Shown: piece by piece, positions 24,360-32,603 of the stretch
Position numbering within the stretch: position 1 is the first letter of the stretch
Layout of the letters: each line of letters begins with the position of its first letter
Source: Clostridia bacterium
GTDB taxonomy: Bacteria; Bacillota; Clostridia; Christensenellales; Borkfalkiaceae
Direction: 5' to 3'
DNA length: 50,693 bases
NCBI GenBank assembly: GCA_017398825.1
Contig: JAFQEV010000022.1
Span: 1-50,693, forward strand
Made by a program: the position numbers and the translations under genes
The notes under the pieces: model-generated
Told to the model about the DNA's origin: nothing
Seen by the model: only the letters and a program-made list of their open reading frames with translations
Database searches by the model: none

Positions 24360-24557
24360 ATGAAGATTACAATCAAGAGTGAAAAGCTGTATCATTATAT
24401 GATAGCTAACAATTTAACTAAGCAACAGTTTGCTGATTTTTGCAACATAAGTATGTATTCTCTTAATAAAATGCTAAAAGGAGACGGTTCGGTTAGATTA
24501 CTTACTCTATTTAGGGTTGCAAAATCCATTGGAATACCTATCAAGGAGCTATTTTAA
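24360..24557 (+). CDS. Small HTH protein (Cro-like)
   Basis: 65 residues with AAGGAGAG 6 nt before the ATG. The fold appears to be a compact five-helix HTH: KLYHYMIANNLTKQQFADFC, recognition region SMYSLNKMLKGDG, and VAKSIGIPIKELF. It is transcribed from a near-consensus promoter whose spacer contains an inverted repeat, and is divergent from the XRE gene. It is probably a DNA-binding antagonist or partner of that regulator, as in Cro/cI pairs; this is inferred from layout only. It is followed by a duplicate terminator. Confidence 0.75.
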   Translation: MKITIKSEKLYHYMIANNLTKQQFADFCNISMYSLNKMLKGDGSVRLLTLFRVAKSIGIPIKELF

Positions 24558-24572
24558 TAGAATTACAATTTT

Positions 24573-24599
24573 AAAGCACGGCAGTCGCCGTGCTTTTTT
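24573..24599 (+). terminator. Terminator (copy 2 of an identical pair)
   Basis: The core AAAGCACGGC-AGTC-GCCGTGC with T tract is identical to that at 23982-24009. Confidence 0.9.
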
Positions 24600-24621
24600 A
24601 TTGTATACTATTACACTTTTT

Positions 24622-24699
24622 TAAGTTTGAACAACGTGATATTTTAAGACGTTAGACAAGCACAAGAGGCTTAAACAACGTGACATTTTAAGACGTTAG
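24622..24699 (+). repeat. Two short units of the composite repeat (first partial)
   Basis: A partial unit with GAACAACGTGATATTTTAAG ends at CGTTAG (24655). The full 44-bp unit 24656-24699 (ACAAGCACAAGAGGCTTAAA, CAACGTGACATTTTAAG) follows directly. The 24558-24859 gap therefore consists of a terminator and repeats, with no gene. Confidence 0.75.
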
Positions 24700-24743
24700 T
24701 TGCAAATAATAGGCTTATACAAAGCGATGTTTTAAGACGTTAG
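24700..24743 (+). repeat. Short 44-bp unit, variant 2
   Basis: Contains TTGCAAATAATAGGCTTATA, then CAAAGCGATGTTTTAAG and ACGTTAG. The same variant recurs at 50513-50558 and begins again at the right edge of the window. Confidence 0.75.
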
Positions 24744-24859
24744 AAACGAGTTAGGCAAGGCTCGACGGCAAGCCGTTGGGCGTAATTGACCTACTCGGTC
24801 ATTACGGTCACGGATTGACGGCAGTAACGATGCATAACGAAGTTTATAACGGATTAAAA
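24730..24859 (+). repeat. Large palindromic unit 3 (130 bp)
   Basis: Nearly identical to unit 2. The tip is GACC-TACTC-GGTC and the borders are TTTTAAGACGTTAG and ATAACGGATTAAAA. The right border ends at the base before the rhaB stop codon. Confidence 0.8.
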
Positions 24860-26245
24860 TTATATTTCGATTACGGCAAAAGAGTTTTTAACTACCATTC
24901 TTGCCTCGGGTAAATCTTTTATCTCGCCTGCGGAGATAATTTGAGCGAGCAAGTTGCCAACAGCCGTGCCCTCGGTAGGACCTGCAAGCACGCGCTTGCC
25001 GGTATACTCTTTGGTGAGTTTGTTAAGATATCCGTCCTTACTACCGCCACCCACGATATTTAAAACCTCGAAAGTCTTACCTGTAACGGTTTCAGTCATC
25101 TTGATAGTTTCGGCGTAGATGGAGGCTAAACTCCTATAGATTACGTCCATAATCTCGCCTACCGTTTGGGGAACTACTAAGCCGTACTCCGCGCAATAGC
25201 CTTTGATAGCCTCAATCATACTGTCAGGCGCTAAGAACCTATCGTCGTTAAGGTTAACGATAGAACCGGTAGACTTGCACTCGATAGCTAAATTCATAAG
25301 ATCGTCGTAACTGTATTTACCGCCGAGCTCTTTCTTAACGCTCTGAATGGTCCACATACCCGTGATGTTTCTTAAAAACCTAATCGTGCCAGCGTAGCCA
25401 CCCTCGTTAGTTGCGTTGAACTTATACGCCTCTTCGTTCGTGATGGGTGCGGAAAGCTCCGTGCCGAGTAACGACCAAGTTCCGCTCGAGATATATAACG
25501 GTTGACCCTTGATTGCGGGAACAGCCATTACCGCGCTTGCGGTATCGTGTGACGGGGGGAATACCACTTTAGTGTTAAAGCCAACCTCTTTTGCAATATC
25601 CTCTTTTAAGTTGCCAACGACTTCGCCGGGCTTATAAAGCTTGCCGAAAATCTTTCTCGGATAGCCGAGCGCATCGATAAGCTCCCACGACCAGTCACCC
25701 GTTTTAGCGTCTAAAAGACCGCTAGTGGAGGCGTGCGTGTATTCGTTCTTCTTAACTCCGCTTAAGAGATAGTGAAGATAGTCGGGAATGGAAAGCATCG
25801 TTTCAGCCTTTTGGAGCTTGCCGGAAATTTTATCCGCGTAAAGCTGATAAACGGTGTTGTACTGCGCGCGCTGAATGCCCGTGATTTCGTAAAGTTTTTT
25901 AAACGGAACTACCTTTTCAGCCTCGAGCATGGAAACGCTCGTCCTATCGTCACGATAAGAAAAAACCTCGCTGATAAGCTTTCCGTCACCATCTAAAAGC
26001 GCGTAGTCAACGCCCCAAGTATCAATGCCTACGGAATAGGGAACAACGCCTAAATTACCGCACTCTTTTAAGCCTGCGACTATGTTTTTGAAAAGTTCCT
26101 CAACGTCCCACACAAGCTTTCCGCCACGCTTGACAGCGCCGTTTGAGAAACGGTAAATTTCTTTTAAAGTGAGCTTGCCCTCTTTATATTCGCCTAAAAT
26201 GTGCCTTCCGCTTGACGCGCCTATATCTATCGCTAAATAATACAT
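24860..26245 (-). CDS. rhaB: Rhamnulokinase
   Basis: A 461-residue FGGY-family sugar kinase that phosphorylates L-rhamnulose. The N-terminal AIDIGASSGRH, the substrate region IDTWGVDYALLD, YRDDRT, GIQRAQYNTVYQL, PPSHDTASAV and SSGTWSLLGTE are characteristic of RhaB. No other rha gene (isomerase, aldolase, regulator) is adjacent, so the pathway must be split or encoded elsewhere. AAAGGAG precedes the ATG. No conventional terminator follows; repeat unit 3 begins at the stop codon and may serve as the 3' end of the message. Confidence 0.92.
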   Translation of the reverse strand: MYYLAIDIGASSGRHILGEYKEGKLTLKEIYRFSNGAVKRGGKLVWDVEELFKNIVAGLKECGNLGVVPYSVGIDTWGVDYALLDGDGKLISEVFSYRDDRTSVSMLEAEKVVPFKKLYEITGIQRAQYNTVYQLYADKISGKLQKAETMLSIPDYLHYLLSGVKKNEYTHASTSGLLDAKTGDWSWELIDALGYPRKIFGKLYKPGEVVGNLKEDIAKEVGFNTKVVFPPSHDTASAVMAVPAIKGQPLYISSGTWSLLGTELSAPITNEEAYKFNATNEGGYAGTIRFLRNITGMWTIQSVKKELGGKYSYDDLMNLAIECKSTGSIVNLNDDRFLAPDSMIEAIKGYCAEYGLVVPQTVGEIMDVIYRSLASIYAETIKMTETVTGKTFEVLNIVGGGSKDGYLNKLTKEYTGKRVLAGPTEGTAVGNLLAQIISAGEIKDLPEARMVVKNSFAVIEI

Positions 26246-26306
26246 AATTTACTCCTTTAATATATATTTATATATTACCACTTTTCTAAATACAAGTCAA
26301 TATTAA

Positions 26307-27041
26307 TTACTCGCCCTTGGGCTTTTTGAAAAGATTGTGCCTATCGTCGTTTATCAACGCGTTGAATAGGTTATCCTTTATAAGCGGATATTTCTTGCTA
26401 AGCTCGAAAATAGTGGTTTTAACCTCTTCCCTCTGCGTGTGCTTGTCTACGGGGCAGGGGTTTACGAGCACGGGCTTATCCTTGATAAAGGACTTTATTA
26501 CGTGTTCCTTTACGTATATCATAGGTCTTATAACGGTTAAGTCTGCCTTTGAAAGATAGGTTACGGGGTGAAAGGTGGAAAGCCTCCCCTCGTATATCAT
26601 TGAGAGGAAAAAAGTTTCAATCAAATCGTCGGCATGGTGACCGAGTGCAACCTTATTGCAACCCAGCTTTTTTGCCGTTTGATTGAGCGCACCACGGCGC
26701 ATATTAGCGCATAGCGAACATGGGTTTTTCTCCTTTCTCTCTTCGAATACGACTTGATAAATATCCGTTTTTTCAACGTGGTATAAAACCCCGAGCTCCT
26801 CTACGTATTTTCTAAGCGCATCTTCTTCCGCCTCGTTATACTTAAGCCCAGCGTCAATCCTTATCGCCACTATTTCAAACGGCTCGGGGTAAAAGCGCCT
26901 AAGCCCTGCTAACGCGGAAAGCATGGCAACGCTATCCTTTCCACCAGAAAGCCCAACGGCAATTTTATCTCCCGCCTTTAACATCTTGTAATCGTCCACC
27001 GCGCGACGCACGGGCGACATTAGTTGTTGCAACGTTATCAT
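26307..27041 (-). CDS. ttcA: TtcA-type tRNA 2-thiocytidine biosynthesis protein
   Basis: A 244-residue PP-loop ATPase of the TtcA/TtuA group that thiolates tRNA. The PP-loop SGGKDS lies near residues 34-39. CSLCANMRRG provides the CxxC that with a third Cys (near PCPV) holds an Fe-S cluster. LGHHADDLIET is the second signature. C32 thiolation by TtcA is the likeliest role; assignment to a close paralog cannot be excluded. It is divergent from the small export gene at 27128. Confidence 0.87.
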   Translation of the reverse strand: MITLQQLMSPVRRAVDDYKMLKAGDKIAVGLSGGKDSVAMLSALAGLRRFYPEPFEIVAIRIDAGLKYNEAEEDALRKYVEELGVLYHVEKTDIYQVVFEERKEKNPCSLCANMRRGALNQTAKKLGCNKVALGHHADDLIETFFLSMIYEGRLSTFHPVTYLSKADLTVIRPMIYVKEHVIKSFIKDKPVLVNPCPVDKHTQREEVKTTIFELSKKYPLIKDNLFNALINDDRHNLFKKPKGE

Positions 27042-27127
27042 TTTGTCCTTGCTATATTTTTACGATTGTGTTAATATATATAATGATAAAATAATTTGAG
27101 ATTAAAATCAATCTTTTTAGGAGAATT

Positions 27128-27769
27128 ATGGGAGAATTATTGCTTAAACTTCTTTCAGGAATAGATAATCCTCAGCTTACAACTCTACTCATTTCAATGT
27201 TTCCGCTCGTAGAGTTAAAGGGGGCAATTCCGATAGGAACGGGGCTTAACTTGCCGTTAGTTATATCGGCGCTACTTGCCTACTGCGGTTCTTCGCTCGT
27301 GGTTATCCCAGTGTTTTTCCTACTTATCCCCATATTCAACCTGTTAAAGAAAATCAAGTTTATCAAAAAACTCGTTGAAAAGATTGAGGCGGTGTTCGAG
27401 CAAAAAGCCCGTGACCTTGCTAAAAAGAGCGACGGTGCTCCCGAGGAAAAGGTGAGAAAAATCCTCATTTTAGCACTCTTTATCTTCGTTGCAATTCCCT
27501 TCCCCGTAACGGGAGTTTGGACGGGTACTGCAATAGCAGTATTTTTGAATATGAAGTTTAAAGATTCATTTTTGCCGATAGTTCTCGGCAACTTGGTTGC
27601 GGGAACTTTAATAACGCTTATGACGTTGCTGTTTAAAAATTACGTTAATATTATAATCGACGTGTTGTTCGTAATCGCAATAATAATGCTTATCGTATTT
27701 ATAGTAAAAGTTGTAAAGAGTAAACCTAAAACGGACGATAACGATAAAGAACAAAACACCGCCGAATAA
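27128..27769 (+). CDS. Putative small multidrug export protein (COG2426)
   Basis: A 213-residue integral membrane protein with about five hydrophobic helices. The conserved start FPLVELKGAIPIGTGLNLP and the central FIFVAIPFPVTGVWTGTAIAVFL, with paired loops rich in Gly and Pro, define the small multidrug export family (PF06695). Transport activity is poorly characterised despite the name. The C-terminal tail is charged and short. TTTAGGAG lies before the ATG. It is monocistronic with a terminator. Confidence 0.85.
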   Translation: MGELLLKLLSGIDNPQLTTLLISMFPLVELKGAIPIGTGLNLPLVISALLAYCGSSLVVIPVFFLLIPIFNLLKKIKFIKKLVEKIEAVFEQKARDLAKKSDGAPEEKVRKILILALFIFVAIPFPVTGVWTGTAIAVFLNMKFKDSFLPIVLGNLVAGTLITLMTLLFKNYVNIIIDVLFVIAIIMLIVFIVKVVKSKPKTDDNDKEQNTAE

Positions 27770-27777
27770 TTAAACAA

Positions 27778-27810
27778 AAAAAGAGTTTAGCCGAAAGCTA
27801 AACTCTTTTA
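27778..27810. terminator. Bidirectional terminator
   Basis: The stem AAAGAGTTTAGC/GCTAAACTCTTT with loop CGAAA, between convergent genes. Confidence 0.9.
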
Positions 27811-27822
27811 ATTTGTAATTTT

Positions 27823-29016
27823 TTAAGCTACGTACTCGCCGAAAGCAAGATCTGAAACGCTCGTTTCTACGCCAGCTACGTATAACTTTAAGTTATCCTT
27901 TTTGCAACCTGCAAACGCACTTACCTTAACTTTAAGTTCGGAGTTTGATGCTGAAACTTTTAAAAGCTCGGTGCAATCTGCAAAAGCGCCCGTTTTAATA
28001 TCGGCAACGCCCGTTCCAAGTTCAACGTACTTTAAGAGCGAACAACCCTTGAATGCGTTTGAACCTAAATAAGTAACGGTATCGGGAATTACAACCTTAA
28101 CGGTAGCCTCGGCATCGGTAACGTAGTTATAACCGAGATAAGTACAACCGTTGAACGCCCCGTCACCTATAAACTTTAACACCGTGTTATCGGTAAAGTT
28201 AATTCTTTGAAGAGCGGTACAACCTGCAAAAGCATTGTCGTAAACAATCTCAACGCTTGGCATCTTAACCTCAACGAGTTTCGAGCAACCGTAGAACGCG
28301 CTCGCGCCAACGGTAACGGCGTTTGCAAACTGAACGTCCTCAAGCATAGTCATTCCGTAGAACGCGCACTCGGGAATTTTATCAGCCGATACGGTAATCT
28401 TCTTTAAAGAGGTGGGGAACTTAAACTTAAGGTCGGTAGTAGTGAGTTCGTCGTACGCCTTAGCCGAAACCTCGGTTACCGCGGTGAGCGTGGTGCTCGA
28501 ACCGAAAACGTAGCCAAGCATTCTTTCCTCGCCAACTGCATCTGCACTCTTTCCAACGAAAGGAAGGTTTTCAATGCTCTCAAGGTTGGTACAACCCGAA
28601 AAAGCGTCTGCCCCGATAGTTTTAATGTTATTGCCAGCATCAAAAGTAACTTTTGTTAAGATAATTCTATCTGCAAAAGCCGATGCGCCTATCTCCTCAA
28701 CCGGTTTATCTTTGTAGGTTGCGGGAATAGTAATTTCTCTCTTGCCTTTAACGGTAGAAAAATCGCCGTTTGCCATCTTAATAGCGTCTGCACTCGTAAC
28801 GGTGTAACCGGTGATTTTATAGTACTCGTACTCTTCAGTACTCTCGTTCTCAGTTCCCTCGTTAACGGTGCGTTCGCCCGTTACGAGTTCGTAAACTAAA
28901 TCGCCGGTAGTAGCGTCACCCGCGTCGCTCGCATCGTCATCATTGCACGCAACGAAGAAAACGGATACGCAAAGCGCTAATATTAAAGTTGTTAAAGTTT
29001 TTAAAAGCTTTGACAT
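27823..29016 (-). CDS. BspA-type leucine-rich repeat lipoprotein
   Basis: 397 residues. The signal peptide has lipobox FVAC, followed by an acidic Asp-rich linker. From about residue 110 the protein consists of BspA-like LRR_5 repeats of the form IGASAFADRIILTKVTF, IGADAFSGCTNLESI, VGASAFYGCSKLVEV and IGDGAFNGCTYLGY, seven or so copies. Such proteins are exposed surface binders in gut and oral bacteria; the ligand is unknown. A promoter with perfect TTGACA lies near 29090-29085. It is monocistronic. Confidence 0.88.
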   Translation of the reverse strand: MSKLLKTLTTLILALCVSVFFVACNDDDASDAGDATTGDLVYELVTGERTVNEGTENESTEEYEYYKITGYTVTSADAIKMANGDFSTVKGKREITIPATYKDKPVEEIGASAFADRIILTKVTFDAGNNIKTIGADAFSGCTNLESIENLPFVGKSADAVGEERMLGYVFGSSTTLTAVTEVSAKAYDELTTTDLKFKFPTSLKKITVSADKIPECAFYGMTMLEDVQFANAVTVGASAFYGCSKLVEVKMPSVEIVYDNAFAGCTALQRINFTDNTVLKFIGDGAFNGCTYLGYNYVTDAEATVKVVIPDTVTYLGSNAFKGCSLLKYVELGTGVADIKTGAFADCTELLKVSASNSELKVKVSAFAGCKKDNLKLYVAGVETSVSDLAFGEYVA

Positions 29017-29122
29017 CGTTGGAAAACTCCTTAAATGCTCGTAGTTATTATAATCTAACTCATTTTAACACTAATTATCCCCGTTTGTCAATGTTTTTAC
29101 AAATTTATATAAATATTAAAGT

Positions 29123-30559
29123 TTATATAGCGGTAACGCCGTCAACGTAGCCTTTTAAAAACTCGCCCGTTCCCCTCTTAGCCCTCTCGAAAGCCTTAGT
29201 TAAATCACTCGTAGTCACGTTTGAAAAGGCGTTGTTTTTAATAAACTTTTTCATCGTTTTGAAAAACAGCTTATCAGAAAGCCTGCTCTTTACTCGGTCA
29301 AAGGCAATTTCCGAGCGATTATACGCTATCATAACGTATTCAAGCTCGCTTGAAAAGTCTTTTAAATTCCTCTCCATAACGGGCGGAGTCGTTATCCCGA
29401 GATAAGTAAGCGAACTCTTTATCGCCTCGTAGGAATTTTCCGCCTCGAGTATATAATCGCGATAGGTTTTACCCTCTCGCCCGTCCATAAAACAGGCGGT
29501 TGAAAGCTCGGTTAAGCCCTCGTCTAAATACCCTATCTCGCTCTCGTTTACGCCGATAATTCCGTAAAACCATTGATGCGCCGTTTCGTGTGCAACGGTG
29601 TAATCGAGATATTCGCCTACTGCGTCTGATACGAGTGACAAACAGGGGTATTCCATTCCGCCGTACAAAAAGTCGGCTTGGCAAACGGCGTATTCGCCGT
29701 ATGGATATTCGTAATAGGTGGAGCTGAAAAAATCGATTGCGTCAACCGCGGTTTGCAGGGTTTTTTCGGGAGCGCTGTCGGAATAGTAATAATAGGTTAC
29801 CTCAACGCCGTTTGCCTCACCCTTTAAAACGTTGAATTTTTCCGATAAAACGAAAGCGATATCCCTAACGCAATCCCTCTTATATACGTACTCCGTTTGC
29901 CCTCCCGACCAAATAGTTTTTTCAACCGCCATAGAAGATGCAACGGTGTAGGTAGAGGGAACGGTGAGAGAAACGTCGTAATCGGCGCACTCGCTATAAA
30001 AGGGGTCGCCCGACGGATAGTATACGTTTTGAATAAACTCCCCGTTTTCATAAACGCAAGCAATGGGATAAAAACCGGTTAGATTAACCGTATCCTCCCC
30101 GTATCCAAATCTGTGATTAACGTTTGGCAAAAGGCATTTAAACTCAACGTAAACGCTCGCCTTTTCGCCCCTTTTAAGCGGTGATGAAAACTTCGCCTTT
30201 AAAAACTGAGAGTTTACTCCCCCTATTTCAAAATCAGCCGTTTTACCGTTAGTTTTAACGGTTAAAATATCAACTTTTCCGCCTGAAAAGCCGTTTGGAT
30301 AAGCGGACGGAATATCCCTCTCAAATACGGGTGAAACGGTGGCGTTTTCACTAAAGGCGTTAGGATATAAATTAAAAGTTATATAACTTTGATTTTCAAA
30401 TTCGGCGGTAAAGGAATATTCCATACTTCCATCAACCGTCATATCCTCGTTAAGAACTAAGTTTAAGCGGTAGTTAGCGCCCTCTTCCCCCTCGCTTTTA
30501 CAGCTTGAAAACAATGGCAAAAACAGCGCGCAACAAATTATACAAATAAGCTTTTTCAT
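29123..30559 (-). CDS. M1-family (gluzincin) metallopeptidase-like lipoprotein
   Basis: 478 residues. The signal peptide has lipobox FSSC. The N-terminal ~220 residues form the beta-saddle domain of M1 aminopeptidases. YGGMEYP near residue 300 corresponds to the GAMEN substrate motif. The zinc site is HETAHQWF with the downstream Glu in YLDEGLTE, spaced as in HEXXH-18-E. It probably cleaves peptides at the cell surface. It lacks the long C-terminal domains of cytoplasmic M1 enzymes, as expected for this lipoprotein group. The ATG directly follows a terminator-like hairpin and T7. Confidence 0.87.
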   Translation of the reverse strand: MKKLICIICCALFLPLFSSCKSEGEEGANYRLNLVLNEDMTVDGSMEYSFTAEFENQSYITFNLYPNAFSENATVSPVFERDIPSAYPNGFSGGKVDILTVKTNGKTADFEIGGVNSQFLKAKFSSPLKRGEKASVYVEFKCLLPNVNHRFGYGEDTVNLTGFYPIACVYENGEFIQNVYYPSGDPFYSECADYDVSLTVPSTYTVASSMAVEKTIWSGGQTEYVYKRDCVRDIAFVLSEKFNVLKGEANGVEVTYYYYSDSAPEKTLQTAVDAIDFFSSTYYEYPYGEYAVCQADFLYGGMEYPCLSLVSDAVGEYLDYTVAHETAHQWFYGIIGVNESEIGYLDEGLTELSTACFMDGREGKTYRDYILEAENSYEAIKSSLTYLGITTPPVMERNLKDFSSELEYVMIAYNRSEIAFDRVKSRLSDKLFFKTMKKFIKNNAFSNVTTSDLTKAFERAKRGTGEFLKGYVDGVTAI

Positions 30560-30596
30560 AAAAAAATCCCCTCAAGTAATTATACTTGAGAGGGAT
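30560..30596 (-). terminator. Terminator-like hairpin merged with the next start site
   Basis: On the minus strand, CCCTCTCAAGT pairs with ACTTGAGGGG around loop ATAATT, followed by T7 and then directly by the ATG of the peptidase gene. The only Shine-Dalgarno-like sequence (GAGGGG) is in the 3' arm. It probably ends the M23 message and also gates the next gene. Confidence 0.7.
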
Positions 30597-30604
30597 ATTT
30601 ATTA

Positions 30605-31324
30605 TTACTTGCCCTCGCTTAAAAAATAACTGCTGGGGTCAACCTTTTCGCCGTCCTTTAACACCTCGAAATGAAGGTGAGCGCCGTCTAAATATTCAGT
30701 TTTGTTGTTGGTAGATACAGAACCGAGCGCTTGACCTTTCAACACCGTCATTCCCTCAACGAGCTCTTCGCCAGCCTCAATGCTGTTGTATACCGTTTTA
30801 AGCCCGTCACCGTGATCAACGATAACGCTCGTTCCTTCTATTTTGGAAACGGAAATGCTTTCGATAACCCCGTCGTAAACGCAGGAAACAGTCGTTCCCT
30901 CGGGTGCGGAAAAGTCGATTGCCTTGTGCCCCGTATACAAGCCTAAGGTTTGGTTGTAAATTACGCTCGCGCCAACGTAGTCTTTGATAATTTCGCCGTT
31001 TGCTACGGGCATATCGAAAATTATTGCGGTGGGCTTGTTGTCTTCCTCCTCGTTGCCGTCGCCACTACCGCCGGGAGTTTGATTGCCGTTACCGCCATCG
31101 TCGGGAGTTTGGTTGCCGTTACCGCCGTCGTCAGGGGTTTGGTTGGAGTTTTCATCGTCCTCAACCTGCGACCCACCGCCGTTTACTTCAAGCGCGCCCT
31201 TATTGTTATCGGAAACGATAAGCGCTACGGTTATCATTACGAGCACCGCAAGGCACACCACGAACGCCAAATAGTAGGCGTTTCTCTTGATAAAATCTAA
31301 AAATTTACTGTTATTTTTTGCCAT
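30605..31324 (-). CDS. M23 peptidase-domain membrane protein, SpoIIQ-like
   Basis: 239 residues: a short cytoplasmic N-terminus, one membrane helix (NAYYLAFVVCLAVLVMITVAL), an extracellular linker, and a C-terminal LytM/M23 domain (~110-235). Zinc ligands are present in HKAIDF (His and Asp) and HLHFEV (HxH), so it could be an active endopeptidase. The layout is that of SpoIIQ, the forespore protein that binds SpoIIIAH; clostridial SpoIIQ keeps its zinc site. No SpoIIIA gene is nearby, so a general cell-wall role is possible. The linker holds about three tandem copies of a 10-residue unit around GGNGNQTPDD. GGAGG precedes the ATG. Confidence 0.75.
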   Translation of the reverse strand: MAKNNSKFLDFIKRNAYYLAFVVCLAVLVMITVALIVSDNNKGALEVNGGGSQVEDDENSNQTPDDGGNGNQTPDDGGNGNQTPGGSGDGNEEEDNKPTAIIFDMPVANGEIIKDYVGASVIYNQTLGLYTGHKAIDFSAPEGTTVSCVYDGVIESISVSKIEGTSVIVDHGDGLKTVYNSIEAGEELVEGMTVLKGQALGSVSTNNKTEYLDGAHLHFEVLKDGEKVDPSSYFLSEGK

Positions 31325-31352
31325 ATAATACCTCCGTGTTATGTACCTACCA

Positions 31353-31730
31353 TTAGTAGCCGTAATAGATAAAGGGTATGCCTACGGTAATTTTTCCGTT
31401 TGCTTTTACAACGTGAACGTTTACCTTTTTCCCACGGACTACCTCTATTTTAGAAATTGATGGAGAGTAATAGTAAAAACACTCCACTCCGTCAACCGTA
31501 TCGGAGCAAATCATACTTGCTCTATAGCGAGAAATTAAACTCTCGAGCTCGCTTTCCGACAGGCTAAAACTAAGCCCGTCAAATCCGATAATTTTATCTA
31601 CCTCTTTTTTGCTAACTACGTTAAACTCTCCCTGCGATTTTCCGCCCGTGCATACCGTTAGCTCACCGCTATTATAAAAGGGATAGAACAAAAATGCGGA
31701 TAGTAAAAAACTCAAAATAATTTTGAACAT
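31353..31730 (-). CDS. Small exported protein of unknown function
   Basis: 125 residues with an N-terminal hydrophobic segment (IILSFLLSAFLFYPFY), either an uncleaved anchor or a signal peptide, and an external domain of ~100 residues with alternating beta pattern (CFYYYSPSISKIEVVRGKKV, ANGKITVGIPFIYYGY). No family is recognised; a distant link to YwmB-type sporulation proteins crossed my mind but is not supported. It lies 28 nt upstream of the SpoIIQ-like gene and is probably co-transcribed with it, so they may work together at the envelope. Its ATG follows directly on a hairpin and T6. Confidence 0.65.
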   Translation of the reverse strand: MFKIILSFLLSAFLFYPFYNSGELTVCTGGKSQGEFNVVSKKEVDKIIGFDGLSFSLSESELESLISRYRASMICSDTVDGVECFYYYSPSISKIEVVRGKKVNVHVVKANGKITVGIPFIYYGY

Positions 31731-31760
31731 AAAAAATTCCCACCCGTTACGGTAGGAATT
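31731..31760 (-). terminator. Terminator-like hairpin merged with the next start site
   Basis: On the minus strand, AATTCCTACC pairs with GGGTGGGAATT around a short loop, then T6 and the ATG of the 125-residue protein. The GGTGGG in the 3' arm is the only ribosome-binding-like sequence. It also serves as terminator for the HAD gene 30 nt upstream. Confidence 0.7.
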
Positions 31761-31790
31761 ATTGACTGTGAATTTAGTTTTTATACAGTT

Positions 31791-32603
31791 TTACAAATAA
31801 TTTTTAATATCGTTTAAGCTTTCTAAGATAAAGTCTGGCGCTTTGGGAGCGGAGGGTATCATATCCTCGGTGGTTTCACCGCTTAATACGAGCATTGCGT
31901 AAAAGCCCGAGTTTTTACCAAAGGCGATATCCGTATATAAACGGTCACCCACCATTATAAACTCCTCGTCAGACTCGGCGTTAAAGCGAATTTTTAAGTT
32001 CTTGCCCATTATATCGTTGGGCTTGCCGATAATGAGGGAGGGGGTATAGCCCGAGGCTACCTCTATCATCTTTATATACGAGCCAACGTCCGGCACGTAA
32101 ACGTCTTTCGCGGGGCAGTTGTTATCGGGGTGAGTTGCTATATAGGTAGCGCCGAAATGAACGTTTCTCAAAAAATTGCAAAGCTTTTCGTAGGTGAGCT
32201 CGGTATCGTAAGACATGAGCGCCACGTCCGCATCGAGCCCCTCCGTCAAGTTAATTCCGTTCTTTAAAAGCTCGGCTTTGAAAGACTGCGTGCCCAAGCA
32301 GTAAACCTTTTTACCGGGATAATTGCGGTGAAGATATTCAACCGCTGCAAGCCCCGAAGAGTATACTAAATCTCCCTCTTTATAAAAGCCTATGCCCTTA
32401 AGTTTTTCAACGTAGGTATCGGTGCTCCTCGAGGAATTGTTGGTAAGATAAACGAGTTTTTTGCCGTTCGCTCTTAATAAATCGAGCGTTTCAGTCATAT
32501 TGCCGATAGGTTTTCCCTCAAGATATAGAGTTCCGTCAAGGTCCAAAAGGAAATAGTTGATTTTTTTAAGCGCCTCTTTTAAGCCGTTATCTAATTTGCG
32601 CAT
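31791..32603 (-). CDS. HAD-IIA family sugar-phosphate phosphatase
   Basis: A 270-residue HAD hydrolase of the NagD/phosphoglycolate-phosphatase-like IIA subgroup. Motif I is LLDLDGTLY (catalytic Asp pair), motif II YLTNNSS, motif III the Lys of IIGKPN, motif IV VGDRLYTD. A C2-type cap lies between. Family members dephosphorylate small phosphates such as glycerol phosphate; the substrate here is not determined. It overlaps the upstream gene by 13 nt, so the two are translationally coupled and may share a pathway. If the neighbour is a glycerol-phosphate dehydrogenase relative, glycerol phosphate is a reasonable guess. Confidence 0.88.
   Translation of the reverse strand: MRKLDNGLKEALKKINYFLLDLDGTLYLEGKPIGNMTETLDLLRANGKKLVYLTNNSSRSTDTYVEKLKGIGFYKEGDLVYSSGLAAVEYLHRNYPGKKVYCLGTQSFKAELLKNGINLTEGLDADVALMSYDTELTYEKLCNFLRNVHFGATYIATHPDNNCPAKDVYVPDVGSYIKMIEVASGYTPSLIIGKPNDIMGKNLKIRFNAESDEEFIMVGDRLYTDIAFGKNSGFYAMLVLSGETTEDMIPSAPKAPDFILESLNDIKNYL

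Noticed and set aside
18427..24859. The direct 44-bp units could be read as a CRISPR array
   Set aside because: Units are contiguous or joined to palindromes, with no unique spacers of uniform length, and there is no cas gene in the window.
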